Origin: Chelydra serpentina
Lineage: Eukaryota > Chordata > Testudines > Chelydridae
Assembly: GCA_037349315.1 (NCBI GenBank)
Contig: JBAIAC010000014.1
Span: forward strand, 23,599,001 to 23,663,000
DNA length: 64,000 bases
Direction: 5' to 3'
Numbering within the stretch: the first letter of the stretch is position 1; each line of letters starts with the position of its first letter. Shown here piece by piece: positions 10,822-21,270 of this stretch. The notes beneath the pieces are model-generated. The model ran no database searches. It was given only the letters and a program-made list of their open reading frames with translations, and was not told where the DNA came from. A program made the position numbers and the translations under genes.

Positions 10822-12294
10822 TCATAGAATCACAGAATCTCAGGGTTGGAAGGGACCTCAGGAGGCCATCTAGTCCAACCCCCTGCTCAAAGCAGGACCA
10901 ACCCCAACTAGATCATCCCAGCCAGGGCTTTGTCAAGCCTGACCTTAAAAACCTCTAAGGAAGGAGATTCCACCACCTCCCTAGGTAACCCATTCCAGTG
11001 CTTCACCACCCTACTAGTGAAAAAGTTTTTCCTAATATCCAACCTAAACCTCCCCCTCTGCAACTTGAGACCATTACTCCTTGTTCTGTCATCTTCTACC
11101 ACTGAGAACAGTCTAGATCCATCCTCTTTGGAACCCCCTTTTAAGTAGTTGAAAGCAGCTATCAAATCCCCCCTCACTCTTCTCTTCTGCAGGCTAAACA
11201 ATCTCAGTTCCCTCAGCCTCTCCTCATAAGTCATGTGCTCCAGCCCCCTAATCATTTTGGTTGCCCTCCGTTGGACTCTTTCCAATTTATCCACATCCTT
11301 TTTGTAGTGTGGGGCCCAAAACTGGACACAGTACTCCAAATGAGGCCTCACCAGTGCCGAATAGAGGGGAATAATCACGTCCCTCGATCTGCTGGAAATG
11401 CCCCTACTTATACAGCCCAAAATGCCATTAGCCTTCTTGGCAACAAGGGCACACTGTTGACTCATATTCAGCTTTTCGTCCACTGTAACCCCTAGGTCCT
11501 TTTCTGCAGAACTGCTGCCCAGCCATTCGGTCCCTAGTCTGTAGCAGTGCATGGGATTCTTCCGTCCTAAGTGCAGGACTCTGCACTTGTCCTTGTTGAA
11601 CCTCATCATATTTCTTTTGGCCCAATCCTCTAATTTGTCTAGGTCCCTCTGTATCCTATCCCTACCCTCCAGCGTATCAACCACTCCTCCCAGTTTAGTG
11701 TCATCTGCAAACTTGCTAAGGGTGCAGTCCACACCATCCTCCAGGTCGTTGATGAAGATATTGAACAAAACCGGCCCCAGCACCGACCCTTGGGGCACTC
11801 CACTTGATACCGGCTGCCAACTAGACATGGAGCCATTGATCACTACCCGTTGAGCATGACCATCCAGCCAGTTTTCTATCCACCGTACCGTCCATTCATC
11901 CAGCCCATACTTCTTTAACTTGCTGGCAAGAACGCTGTGCGAGACTGTATCAAAAGCTTTGCTAAAGTCAAGAAATAGCACATCCACTGCTTTCCCCTCA
12001 TCCACAGAGCCAGTTATCTCATCATAGAAGGCAATTAGGTTAGTCAGGCATGACTTGCCCTTGGTGAATCCATGCTGACTGTTCCTGATCACTTTCCCCT
12101 CCTTTAAGTGGTTCAAAATTGATTCCTTGAGGACCTGTTCCATGATTTTTCCAGGGATTGAGGTGAGACTGACTGGCCTGTAGTTCCCCGGATCTTCCTT
12201 CTTCCCTTTTTTAAAGATGGGCTCTACATTAGCTTTTTTCCAGTCATCCGGGACCTCCCCCAATTGCCATGATTTGTCAAAGATAATGTCCAGA
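10822..12294 (-). mobile_element. Young 5'-truncated CR1 LINE
   Basis: The element runs right to left, from a 5' truncation point near 12294 to the tail at 10822 (plus strand: tcatagaatcacagaatctc). It holds most of ORF2 from just upstream of the RT. At its 5' edge it abuts the 3' tail of an older CR1 in the same orientation, so it inserted into that tail. Close sequence agreement with the plus-strand copy at 14177-15615 indicates recent activity of the subfamily. Confidence 0.9.
10908..12263 (-). CDS. CR1 ORF2 reverse transcriptase fragment (451 codons, open)
   Basis: RNA-dependent DNA polymerase of a CR1 LINE, which copies the element RNA at a nicked chromosomal target. The frame is open from the truncation to its natural stop. 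Motifs in order: NYRPVSLTS (about 27-35), [17 protein letters not shown] (61-77), palm motif [12 protein letters not shown] (95-105), [15 protein letters not shown] (154-168) and the catalytic FADD (185-188). C-terminal segments are [30 protein letters not shown] and [17 protein letters not shown]. The endonuclease and the N-terminal part of ORF2 are missing through truncation, so it cannot mobilise by itself. The first ATG used here is internal; the coding sequence continues upstream to about 12294. Confidence 0.9.
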   Translation of the reverse strand: MGEVPDDWKKANVEPIFKKGKKEDPGNYRPVSLTSIPGKIMEQVLKESILNHLKEGKVIRNSQHGFTKGKSCLTNLIAFYDEITGSVDEGKAVDVLFLDFSKAFDTVSHSVLASKLKKYGLDEWTVRWIENWLDGHAQRVVINGSMSSWQPVSSGVPQGSVLGPVLFNIFINDLEDGVDCTLSKFADDTKLGGVVDTLEGRDRIQRDLDKLEDWAKRNMMRFNKDKCRVLHLGRKNPMHCYRLGTEWLGSSSAEKDLGVTVDEKLNMSQQCALVAKKANGILGCISRGISSRSRDVIIPLYSALVRPHLEYCVQFWAPHYKKDVDKLERVQRRATKMIRGLEHMTYEERLRELRLFSLQKRRVRGDLIAAFNYLKGGSKEDGSRLFSVVEDDRTRSNGLKLQRGRFRLDIRKNFFTSRVVKHWNGLPREVVESPSLEVFKVRLDKALAGMI

Positions 12295-13525
12295 CTAAGT
12301 ATTACCTAGGTCATCCCTGACAGGTATTTGTCTAACCTGCTCTTAAAAATCCCCAATGACGGAGATTCCACAACCTCTCTAGGGAATTTATTCCAGTGCT
12401 TAACCGCCCACGCACCCCCACCCACCATCAGTTAGGAAGTTTTTCCTAGCCACAAGACTTACACTGTCAAAGAAAGTTATTAGGTTGGTTTGACATGATT
12501 TGTTCTTGACAAATCCATGGTGATTGTTACTTATCACCTTATTATCTTCTAGGTGTCTGCAAATTGCTTAATTATTTGCTCCATTATCTTTCCAGGTACT
12601 GAAGTTAAGATGCCTGGTCTGTAATTCCCTGGGGTGTCCTTATTCTCATTTTTATAGATGGCACTATATTTGCCCTTTTCCAGTCTTATGGATATCTCCT
12701 CAATCAGCTCCTTGAATATTCTAGGATGCATTTAATCGGGCCCTGGTGATTTGAAAACATTTAACTTGTCTAAGTAGTTTTTAACTTGTTCTTTCCCTAT
12801 TTTAGCTTCTGATCCTATCTCATTTTCACTGGCATTCATTAAGTTAGATGTCCAATTGCTATTAAGCTTTTTGTTGAAAACAAAAACCTCATCATTACTG
12901 CCATTTCCACATTTTCTGTTATTGTTCCCCTCCACCCCATTGAGTAATGGGTCTAACCCATCCTGGTTCTTCCTCTTGCTTCTAATATGTTTGTGGAATG
13001 TTTTCATGTTACCCTTTGTCTCCAGTGAGTTTAATCTCATTTTGTGCCTTGGCCTTTCTAATTTTTATTCCTACATACTTGTGTGATTTCTTTATATTCA
13101 TCCTTTGTAATTTTACCTAGTTTCCACTTTTTGTAAGATTCTGTTTTGTGTTTCAGATAATTAAAGATCTCCTGGTTAAGCCAGAGTGATCTCTTGCCAT
13201 ACTTCCTATCTTTCCTATGCAGTGGGATAGTTTTCTTTTGTGTCCTTAATAATTCTCTTCTGAAAAACTGTCAACTCTCTTGAACTGTTTTTTCCCCTGA
13301 GACTTGCTTTCCATGGGTTCTTACCTACCGACTCCCTGAGTTTTCAAGAAGGCAGACTTTAGCAATCCATTTTCTTTATTGTGCTGTTTTCCCTCCTACC
13401 ATTCCTTAGAATCATGAACTCTATCATTTCATGATCACTTTCACTGATGCTGCCTTCTGCTTTCAAATTCTCAATCAGTTCCTCCCTATTTGTCAAAATC
13501 AAATCTAGAACATCATACCTCCCAG
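12295..13525 (-). pseudogene. Older CR1 LINE with internal deletion (endonuclease end, RT start, tail)
   Basis: Reading right to left, the endonuclease C-terminal end appears first ([17 protein letters not shown] and SDHEMIEF, about 13520-13430). The linker follows, then KSPGPD (about 12740), [28 protein letters not shown] and NQHGFVKN (about 12500-12520). The frame then jumps at about 12465 to ARKNFLTD and tail sequence ending gacctaggtaatacttagtc. The middle of RT, including the catalytic motifs, is deleted. An in-frame stop precedes MHPR. The young CR1 at 10822-12294 sits at its 3' end. Confidence 0.75.
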
Positions 13526-14176
13526 GATGCCATGTCAGGCTGACAGATGGGTGCCTCCATCCCCCTCAGAAGAGAGTCACCATCCATCCTACCCTACGTT
13601 TCCTGCTGGGAGTGGTGGCTGCAATCCTCTCCAGCCTTGGGGGGGCTTCTCCTCCCCCACCTTTGGAGGTGATTCCTCATCACTTGTTGCCAGGGCAGCA
13701 TAACGGTTCTTCATCACTGTGGTGGGTGGGTTGGAAGTAGGGGTGGAGCACTATCTGCTGCCAGATGTAACCAGCAGCCGGTGTCCTCCCTGTGACAGAG
13801 CCATATCATCCTCCCCTGGCGGTGTGACAGCAGTCCTCTAGCTGGATAGTGTCCTCAGCCTTGAACATCTCCATATAAATACTCTCAATGAATTCCTTGT
13901 GTGCATTGGTGCTCCTCAGCCTAGCCACCTCCTCTGTTAGCTCTCCCACCTGCTTCCTGAGAGATTCCACTAACAGACCCCTTTCACATTGGATAGTCCC
14001 CGCAGCCTGGCTTTCTGAAAGTGGGAAATGCAGGCCACAGTTTCTGCAAATCCACGCCAGGATCTGGGTAGAAGTATCCATGGTTAGGTTCTCTGTCTCA
14101 ATGCAGGTGGAGGAGACAGAAGCCGTGGTGATACTGGTGATGTGGCCTTTCCTAACCATAGCGATTAATTACAGTC
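13526..14176 (-). mobile_element. CR1 5' region with ORF1 fragment, inverted relative to the adjacent CR1
   Basis: This block reads as CR1 5' sequence on the minus strand. It is head to head with the plus-strand CR1 that starts at 14177. It contains an ORF1-like frame (13806-14159) and downstream sequence including cacccatctgtcagcctgac. It could be the inverted 5' part of the 14177-15615 insertion (twin priming) or a separate copy. Confidence 0.55.
13806..14159 (-). pseudogene. CR1 ORF1-like fragment (117 codons)
   Basis: ORF1 proteins of CR1 elements bind the element RNA. This frame has a small cysteine cluster (WICRNCGLHFPL, then IQCERG) followed by a predicted coiled coil with leucine/valine heptads (LLVESLRKQVGELTEEVARL). 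That is the layout of a metal-binding head plus oligomerisation helix, as I recall for the CR1 ORF1 N-terminus. The rest of ORF1 is missing or shifted out of frame. Identification is by layout and context rather than database match. Confidence 0.55.
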
Positions 14177-15615
14177 AGGGGAGGTCCCGGATGACTGGGA
14201 AAAAGCTAATGTAGTGCCCATCTTTAAAAAGGGAAGAAGGAAGATCCAGGGAACTACAGGCCAGTCAGTCTCACCTCAGTCCCTGGAAAAATCATGGAAC
14301 AGGTCCTCAAGGAATCAATTCTGAACCACTTAAAGGAGAGGAAAGTGATCAGGAACAGTCAGCATGGATTCACCAAGGGCAAGTCATGCCTGACTAATCT
14401 AATTGCCTTCTATGATGAGATAACTGGCTCTGTGGATGAGGGCAAAGCAGTGGATGTGCTATTTCTTGACTTCAGCAAAGCTTTTGATACAGTCTCCCAC
14501 AGTATTCTTGCAGGAAGTTAAAGAAGTATCGGCTGGATGAATGGACGGTAAGGTGGATAGAAAACTGGCTAGATGGTCGGGCTCAACAGGTAGTGATGAA
14601 TGGTTCCATGTCTAGTTGGCAGCCGGTATCAAGTGGAGTGCCCCAAGGGTCGGTGCTGGGGCCGGTTTTGTTCAATATCTTCATCAACGATCTGGAGGAT
14701 GGTGTGGACTGCACCCTTAGCAAGTTTGCAGATGACACTAAACTGGGAGGAGTGGTTGATACGCTGGAGGGTAGGGATAGGATACAGAGGGACCTAGACA
14801 AATTAGAGGATTGGGCCAAAAGAAATATGATGAGGTTCAACAAGGACAAGTGCAGTGTCCTGCACTTAGGACGGAAGAATCCCATGCACTGCTACAGACT
14901 AGGGACCGAATGGCTGGGCAGCAGTTCTGCAGAAAAGGACCTAGGGGTTACAGTGGATGAAAAGCTGAATATGAGTCAACAGTGTGCCCTTGTTGCCAAG
15001 AAGGCTAATGGCATTTTGGGTTGTATAAGTAGGGGCATTTCCAGCAGATTGAGGGACGTGATCATTCCCCTCTATTCGGCACTGGTGAGGCCTCATTTGG
15101 AGTACTGTGTCCAGTTTTGGGCCCCACACTACAAGAAGGATGTGGATAAATTGGAAAGAGTCCAGCGGAGGGCAACCAAAATGATTAGGGGGCTGGAGCA
15201 CATGACTGATGAGGAGAGGCTGAGGGAACTGGGATTGTTTAGCCTGCAGAAGAGAAGAATGAGGGGGGATTTGACAGCTGCTTTCAACTACCTGAAAGGG
15301 GGTTCCAAAGAGGATGGATCTAGACTGTTCTCAGTGGTAGAAGATGACAGAACAAGGAGTAACAGTCTCAAGTTGCAGAGGGGGAGGTTTAGGTTGGATA
15401 TTAGGAAAAACTTTTTCACTAGTAGGGTGGTGAAGAACTGGAATGGGTTACCTAGGGAGGTGGTGGAATCTCCTTCCTTAGAGGTGTTTAAGGTCAGGCT
15501 TGACAAAGCTCTTGCTGGGGTGATTGAGTTGGGGATTGGTCCTGCTTTGAGCATGGGGTTGGACTAGATGACCTCCTGAGGTCCCTTCCAACCCTGAGAT
15601 TCTATGATTCTATGA
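14177..15615 (+). mobile_element. Young 5'-truncated CR1 LINE, plus strand
   Basis: Starts at the same ORF2 region as the minus copy (gaggtcccggatgactgg) and ends with the CR1 tail gattctatgattctatga at 15598-15615. The two copies are almost the same sequence in opposite orientation, separated by about 1.9 kb. Confidence 0.9.
14180..15567 (+). pseudogene. CR1 ORF2 reverse transcriptase with a frameshift
   Basis: Same RT order as the minus-strand copy: [32 protein letters not shown], then [15 protein letters not shown] and FADD. The reading frame breaks near 14512. The young copy at 10822-12294 has cttgccagcaagtt (reverse strand) where this one has cttgcaggaagtt, a one-base loss giving AGS and a stop. 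The frame resumes from 14593 (324 codons) to a stop at 15565-15567, a few residues beyond the minus copy's end. A further in-frame difference upstream (gaagatccagggaac) also shifts the N-terminal part. Inactive. Confidence 0.85.
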
Positions 15616-16915
15616 ATAAGGATAAAAAGAAATGTTGAATAGCTACCCATTCGGTGAGCACCTGTGTAGATGGTGTACACTGAATGAAGCAAAGGTTGTG
15701 TGAAAAATAGTATGATCATATAATTAAGCATTATAACATAATGCATACACACTAGAGGGCAAATTAAGATGGACAAACTTAATTCTGGCATTTTCTAACT
15801 TTAGAGAGTTTGACTTTGCAACTTTAATGTTCTACATAATTTCTGGGTGTAATTTATATATATCAAAAGCTAAATTCCACCATAACTGTAGCAATGCTAG
15901 CGTGCTTCTATAATAAAGGTCTTGTATAAGGTACTATGTCATGTAATTTACTTTGTCAACTTGTTTTTGAGGACCCTTACTGCTACAAACACTTTTGCCT
16001 GTAGCGAACAGAGACTTTCATTTATTTCAGTTGGAATATTACAAAGTGTTCTGAAAACTCAGTTAGAAATTGAGTGGGTCATGATAGCTCCAAAAAATGT
16101 CTTGATTGTGAGGAAAAAAGAAAGCAAGGGGCATCTTATTGCCCAGATAGCTCTAGTTTGTATCTGGAAATGTTTACAAGTACAATCATAAAAAGGTTTG
16201 TTTAAATGTCTCTTGTTTTCTCATACACCTTTAAGGATATTGGTTTCATGCGTCATTTGTTGAAAAGTAGGTCACTGTAAGATAAATGACCTCTCACATT
16301 TTGTGGTTTTATGACTCACCAAGGTTTTTTCCTTATGTATACTTTAATTATTAAGGTCTACTGTGATGTCTGCTCTGCTATTCACCTCGAGTTGCTGTTC
16401 TCTAAGAATAGCTGAAATCTAAATATCATTTATAGAAGTTAATCTGAACACAAAATTTGAACCATAATTCATCACTGTTCTGTTTGATTTTTAAAGATAA
16501 GAAGCGTAATCTATGGAAATATTTTACAATAAGTGCATCAGTATGGAGTAGTTAAGCTTTAAGGAGATTTTTTTTCCACTAATCATTTTTTGTTGAGTGA
16601 TCTGACACTCTTATTAGCTACAAAAAGTACTGATGAGCTCACAGAAGAAACCGATATTTAAATATTAGTATGGTAAGGTCTTATAAATTGTATAAAAATA
16701 GACTTTTTATAGGTCAAGAAATTGATTTTCTGTTTGCCGGGAACTATTTGTTTTCTCTAAAGTGAAATGGAAGAATATGAACTAATTTCATCCCTGGAGT
16801 AACTTTGCTGCTGTAAATGGAATTGACAGATAAGGCAATTTCCTGAAATATCCATGGAAGCCCTTATTGTATTAAGTGTATGTATTATTGTGGAACAGGA
16901 TTCTGTGTAACCTCT
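15616..16915. other. AT-rich non-coding stretch, nothing recognised
   Basis: Short frames only. No tail, inverted end or RNA gene was seen. Confidence 0.45.
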
Positions 16916-16927
16916 CTAAGGGGGAGA

Positions 16928-17908
16928 TGTGATAGATATAAGACCTGGGAGTTCAAAAGACTATGTTGAAAATGTGCCAGACAAGTATTCACTTTGGGGA
17001 CAGTAAGTGTTAAATGGATTTCCTGGGAAATCCCTAGGGAGAGGTTAATGCGACTTCTACGCTGGTTGTGCAAAAAGCAGCCTTTCAGATCTGTGCCCTG
17101 AGATGGTCATTGTCTGCTGATCACTTCTTATATAAGACCAAGGTCAAAGGCGTAGGCTGTATAAAGAAACAGCTGATCTGCTTAGGCTCTCTTCTGGATA
17201 CAAGATGGATGCATTTATAACCACCAGGAAATCCCAGTTGTGGAGTTTGACGGACTGAAATCTACCAGATACCTAGTTTGGAGTTGGGGGTGACCTCTTG
17301 TAAGCTTTTTAGCATGCATATAGATTCTTCATTATTTTAATGTGTTTTCTCCATAATGTTTTTACCTTAAGAATAAATGTGTTGCTTATGGAAGATATGG
17401 CTATTAGCCAAAATGATCAGGGACCCAATCCCATGCTCTGGGTGTCCCTAACCCTCTGACTGGCAAAAGCTGGGATTGGATGAGAGGGGATAGATCACTT
17501 CAGAAATGTCCCCATTCTGTTAATTGGCTCTGAAGAATCTAGCACTAGCTACTATTGGAAGACAGGATACTAGGTTCGAATGACCATTGGTCTTACCCAG
17601 CATGGCTGTTCTTATGTTCATAGAAAGAGCTGTGTGGTAACTTATAACTGTGGGTGATACACTGGTCATAGCCCTCAAAGAAAAAGCAAAGCATAGTTGC
17701 TGGCCTTTTTTGACAGTTTGGGTTGCTGGGGATAGCACAATGTAAAGGCTGCATGCACAGCTCCCTGCTTAAAATCTCTGGTAAGGAGGCAGTGAGACAT
17801 GCGTCTCCACCCAGGAGAGGCGATGATTGGAAGCTGGAAACCTAAAGTGGGTGTCCATGATGTACCACAAAGGGGGAATACTGGTACAGTTGCCCTGAAA
17901 CTGTGACA
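16928..17908 (+). mobile_element. LTR of a retrovirus-like element, interrupted by a LINE tail
   Basis: A purine tract (aagggggaga, 16918-16927) directly precedes TGTGATAG, as a polypurine tract precedes a 3' LTR. The unit ends ctgtgaca at 17908. Inside are TATAAA at 17160-17165 and AATAAA at 17372-17377, a sensible promoter-to-polyA spacing. A LINE 3' end occupies about 17395-17622, after which LTR-type sequence resumes (agagctgtgtggtaac). No coding remnant is clear upstream. Confidence 0.5.
17395..17622 (+). mobile_element. LINE 3' tail (CR1/L3-like, gatggacc-type end)
   Basis: tattggaagacaggatacta, ttggtcttacccagcatggc and tgttcttatgttca match the tail at 47100-47239 and, inverted, 27611-27775. 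It lies inside the LTR at 16928-17908, so it is the younger insertion. Confidence 0.7.
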
Positions 17909-18329
17909 GGAATTACATGAAGCATAAATTCAGCTCTACAGACACAGACTTAAAATCCATTCTATCTTCATACAACCCAAGTGTGTTGCATGCATATTGA
18001 AGCTGCAGCTGTGAGCATTGTTGGTGCCACAGAATCCATGTATAGATAAATGTCAGGGCCCCTCCCCCAATCCATCCCCCCAGTGTTAACTTGCTGCATG
18101 AGCCTGTGTGGGGCTAGGATGTGGAGAGGATGCACAGGCACCTCTACTCAGACCTTCCACCCAGTTCCCTTTCACAGTCCTTCTGCAGAGTCTGCACTGG
18201 CCCTCTGCACTAAGGTCGAATATAATCCATGGTACAATAATTAATGTTACCGTAGTCTAATAATCAGACTAGTGAGGGAAACCCAACATTCTTTAGAAAA
18301 CTGAGCCCTGGGCTTAACATTTAGGATTG

Positions 18330-18582
18330 GCATAGCTATGGCACTCATAGGGTGAAAAATCCACATCCTTGAGTGCTGTGGCTATGACCAATTTAATGCC
18401 TGGTGTAGATGCGGATAGGCTGATGGAAGAATGCTTCCATTGACCTAGCTACCGGGGTTTTCCCATCAGTCCCCAAGCCACCTCTGTCTCTGTAGTCTGC
18501 TTCTACAATGCAGGGTTATAGTAGCAAAGCTATGGCATTATAGCTATACCACTATAATGCCCGTAGTATAGACTTGGCCTGA
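18330..18582. mobile_element. Possible MITE fragment with a gtctacac-type end
   Basis: The right end gtagtatagacttggcctg is the inverted form of the common reptilian MITE start (caggccaagtctayactac). A matching left end is not clear. Other such ends occur at 54345. Confidence 0.35.
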
Positions 18583-19490
18583 GTGCTAATCTGTGATGAT
18601 CAGACTATAATTGATTTGCCACATATTCAGATTAAAAATATATGTTCAGAATAGTTGTGACGTGTATACATTATATAATTAACTGCACTTTTTAAGAGTT
18701 ACTTTATGGAAGTTTATTATTGTATATTATCAATGACATACAGACTGAATAGATAGAGAATCTGGAAGTGTATATTTATCTGCCCGTTTTCAAGGGTCAA
18801 ACTTGCTTAAAAAACTAAAGAGAAAAATTAATTTTCTTTACACACATAAAATTCAAATTGCACAATTTATTTGACCTCCTCTCTACTTCTCTGGATAATG
18901 TTGGTGGGGAATTAATTTATTTCAATACTAGAACTACATCAGAGTTTGCAATATGAAGGCACAGTAGTACCTCCTTATTGCTTTGATGTCTGTTATAAGC
19001 CCTGTTTTCTTCCCACTCTAACTTTTATTGGAGGAAGTGATCTGTCTGAGAAATTGTGAGATTTGAATTAGGCTAGAATAATTTAGTATTTTACTGAGAA
19101 TTTGGAAAAATTGGTATCTGACACTTAGTCAAAAATCAATTATGCTATAAATATTAAAAATATCTCATGATTCTTTGATCACCTTTTTCTCTGAGCAGGA
19201 AATATTTCACAGCTCCAGATTTCATGTATCTGTATAGATTTCTATGCACTTGAGAATAAGAGTTTTTCATAGGAAGTGTGTTCTTAAAATAAAATTAAAG
19301 AGTACTCATGAGTGGCTATATCTTTGAAAAAAATACCATTTAGTCTTACAGTTATTTTTCTTCACTATAGGAAGCCTCTTGTCCATAGTACATTTTGCCA
19401 CAGATTCCCATCTCACTGAGTTTCATAAAGAGCTAATGCCAAATTCTATTTAATACCGCATTGAAATTCAAGAAGGTTCCTATTGATAAC
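18583..19490. other. AT-rich non-coding stretch, nothing recognised
   Basis: No gene, repeat end or RNA motif seen. Confidence 0.4.
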
Positions 19491-19494
19491 TCTC

Positions 19495-19745
19495 TGGTGG
19501 CTTTTGTTGAAATCCATTGCTAATAGGCTGACAGATGGCCACCAGTCGGTCTGTAATTAAGCACAAAGGCCTATATGCCATTTGGATCAGTTCCTTTGTT
19601 TTAGAAGCCACCATAAAAGCCTTTTCATTATCTGAGTGGATGTTTTCAGAGACCTATCCACAGTGACTCCAAGAGTGCTTTATTCAGTGGTAACAGCTAA
19701 TTTAGACCCCATCGTTTTGTATTGTTAGTATCTGTTAGTAAATAT
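19495..19745 (-). pseudogene. Old LINE RT C-terminal remnant
   Basis: The minus-strand reading gives STLGVTVDRSLKTSTQIMKR, matching the [11 protein letters not shown] segment C-terminal to the RT catalytic motifs of CR1/L2 LINEs, followed by degenerate sequence. The preceding RT part may be the fragment at 23560-23660. Confidence 0.55.
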
Positions 19746-20275
19746 TAACAATTTTAGTCCTCTTTCTTTTTGTATATTTTATTCATTTATACATTAACTA
19801 TATTTTAGAATCTTTATGATAACAAAGAGTATGTTTGAATTCTAAGGTCTAGAATACTGGTTCTTAAACTATAAGTAATCCTATTCAGGAATTGTATGCA
19901 TTAGGCTGTGTCTAACAGTTCTTGGTGCCTCCATGTCTATAGAACATCAGATATTTATGGAAACCATACCCTTAACACACACATATATATAATACTTACA
20001 TAAACATATATAAACATGGGAGATTGGTGAGGGATGATTGTTAAAGCAGATGCTTCCTAGTGGGGAATCAATGGGGAAGAATAATTATGGGGGAAGAAGG
20101 ACCCATTAAAAGATATTATCTTGAAGAAAGTTGGTCCTCTCAGCTGTAAATAATTATGCCTTCACATATCAATCAGGTAAATGGAGAATGTAAGTGTTTG
20201 AAAAGATATGACATCAGAACTTATGGTTCTGGGAGAGTATTTTTGGCAAAGAAGGGTCTCTTTGTCTTAAAACCC
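19746..20275. other. AT-rich non-coding stretch, nothing recognised
   Basis: No feature seen beyond short AT repeats near 19980-20010. Confidence 0.4.
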
Positions 20276-20283
20276 TATATAAT

Positions 20284-20771
20284 CAGTAGCGTAGCTAGCG
20301 GGGGAGCAGGGGGAGCGGCCGTTCCCCCTGAGCACATTTTCCAAAAGTGGTGCCTTTTTAATTTTTGAAAGGGTGGAGACGGAGTGGACGGAGTTGGAGG
20401 GACAAAATAACGCAGGGGTCCCGCCGCTGGCCCCACCAAGAACCCGCTGCTGGCCTGGGTGAAAGAACCCAGGCCGGCAGCAGGCTGAGAGACCCCGACT
20501 GGCAGTAGCCCGCAGGGGGAATCCTAGAGCGGCGGCTGGCTGAGCCACTCAGCCCACCCCACTCTGGGATTCCCCCCGCGGGCTCCTGCCAGCCGGGGTC
20601 TCTCAGCCCGCTGCCGGCCTGCATTCTTTCACCCAGGCCTGCAGCGGGCTCTTGGTGGGGCCAGAGGCGGGACCCCTGCGTTATTGGGGCCTGGGTTTTT
20701 TCACCCGGGTCGGGTGGCGCCTTTTTTTATGTGTTCGCTCCCCCTGGTGTTAGAACCTGGCTACGCCACTG
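20284..20771. mobile_element. hAT-like foldback element with perfect 8-bp duplication
   Basis: 488 bp beginning CAGTAGCGTAGCTAGC and ending CTGGCTACGCCACTG (inverted ends CAGTRGCGTAGCYAG). TATATAAT flanks both sides (20276-20283, 20772-20779). Inside, about 122 bases (20406-20527) are the inverted copy of 20564-20685, making a long GC-rich hairpin around a short loop. No transposase; long minus-strand frames through the arms have no domain. Confidence 0.85.
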
Positions 20772-20779
20772 TATATAAT

Positions 20780-21190
20780 AGCAGAAGTTTTGGAACTTAG
20801 TTGGGGAATGAAACTGCCACATCCCGCCAGTTACAGTGAAGAAAAGATAGTCAGCTCTTTACCTTATATCCAGGGTGGTAATGTATCCATTCTTTCTGTA
20901 TTCTGTATGGAGTTGTACTAATCTGATTGATAACACTGGTCTACAATTTTTGAGAAGTCGTCTGCTTCAGAGATAAAATGTGCTATTTAGTATGTATTTT
21001 GATGTGTTGAATTCAAATATGACAATTAAAACAACTGGCTACTGTTTCTAAGATATTTAAGTTTTTTACATTTTATGTCTATGTATATTGTGTAGATAGT
21101 AGAGTTTTAATAATAAATTGTAAACCTAGGTCTTTTTTCATGTTTATGGTTGCTTTACATGATACTATTTCACCTGTCCTGTTTATGTAA
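20780..21190. other. AT-rich non-coding stretch, nothing recognised
   Basis: No feature seen. It may include the 3' flank of the element carrying the gene at 21271-22969; an AATAAA on the minus strand lies near 21230. Confidence 0.35.
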
Positions 21191-21270
21191 CACTTTAAAA
21201 ATCAGCAAAGGGGTTATATAAATAAAATTTATTATGAAACAAAAGGCAAAACTATTATGTCCATAGTTTA

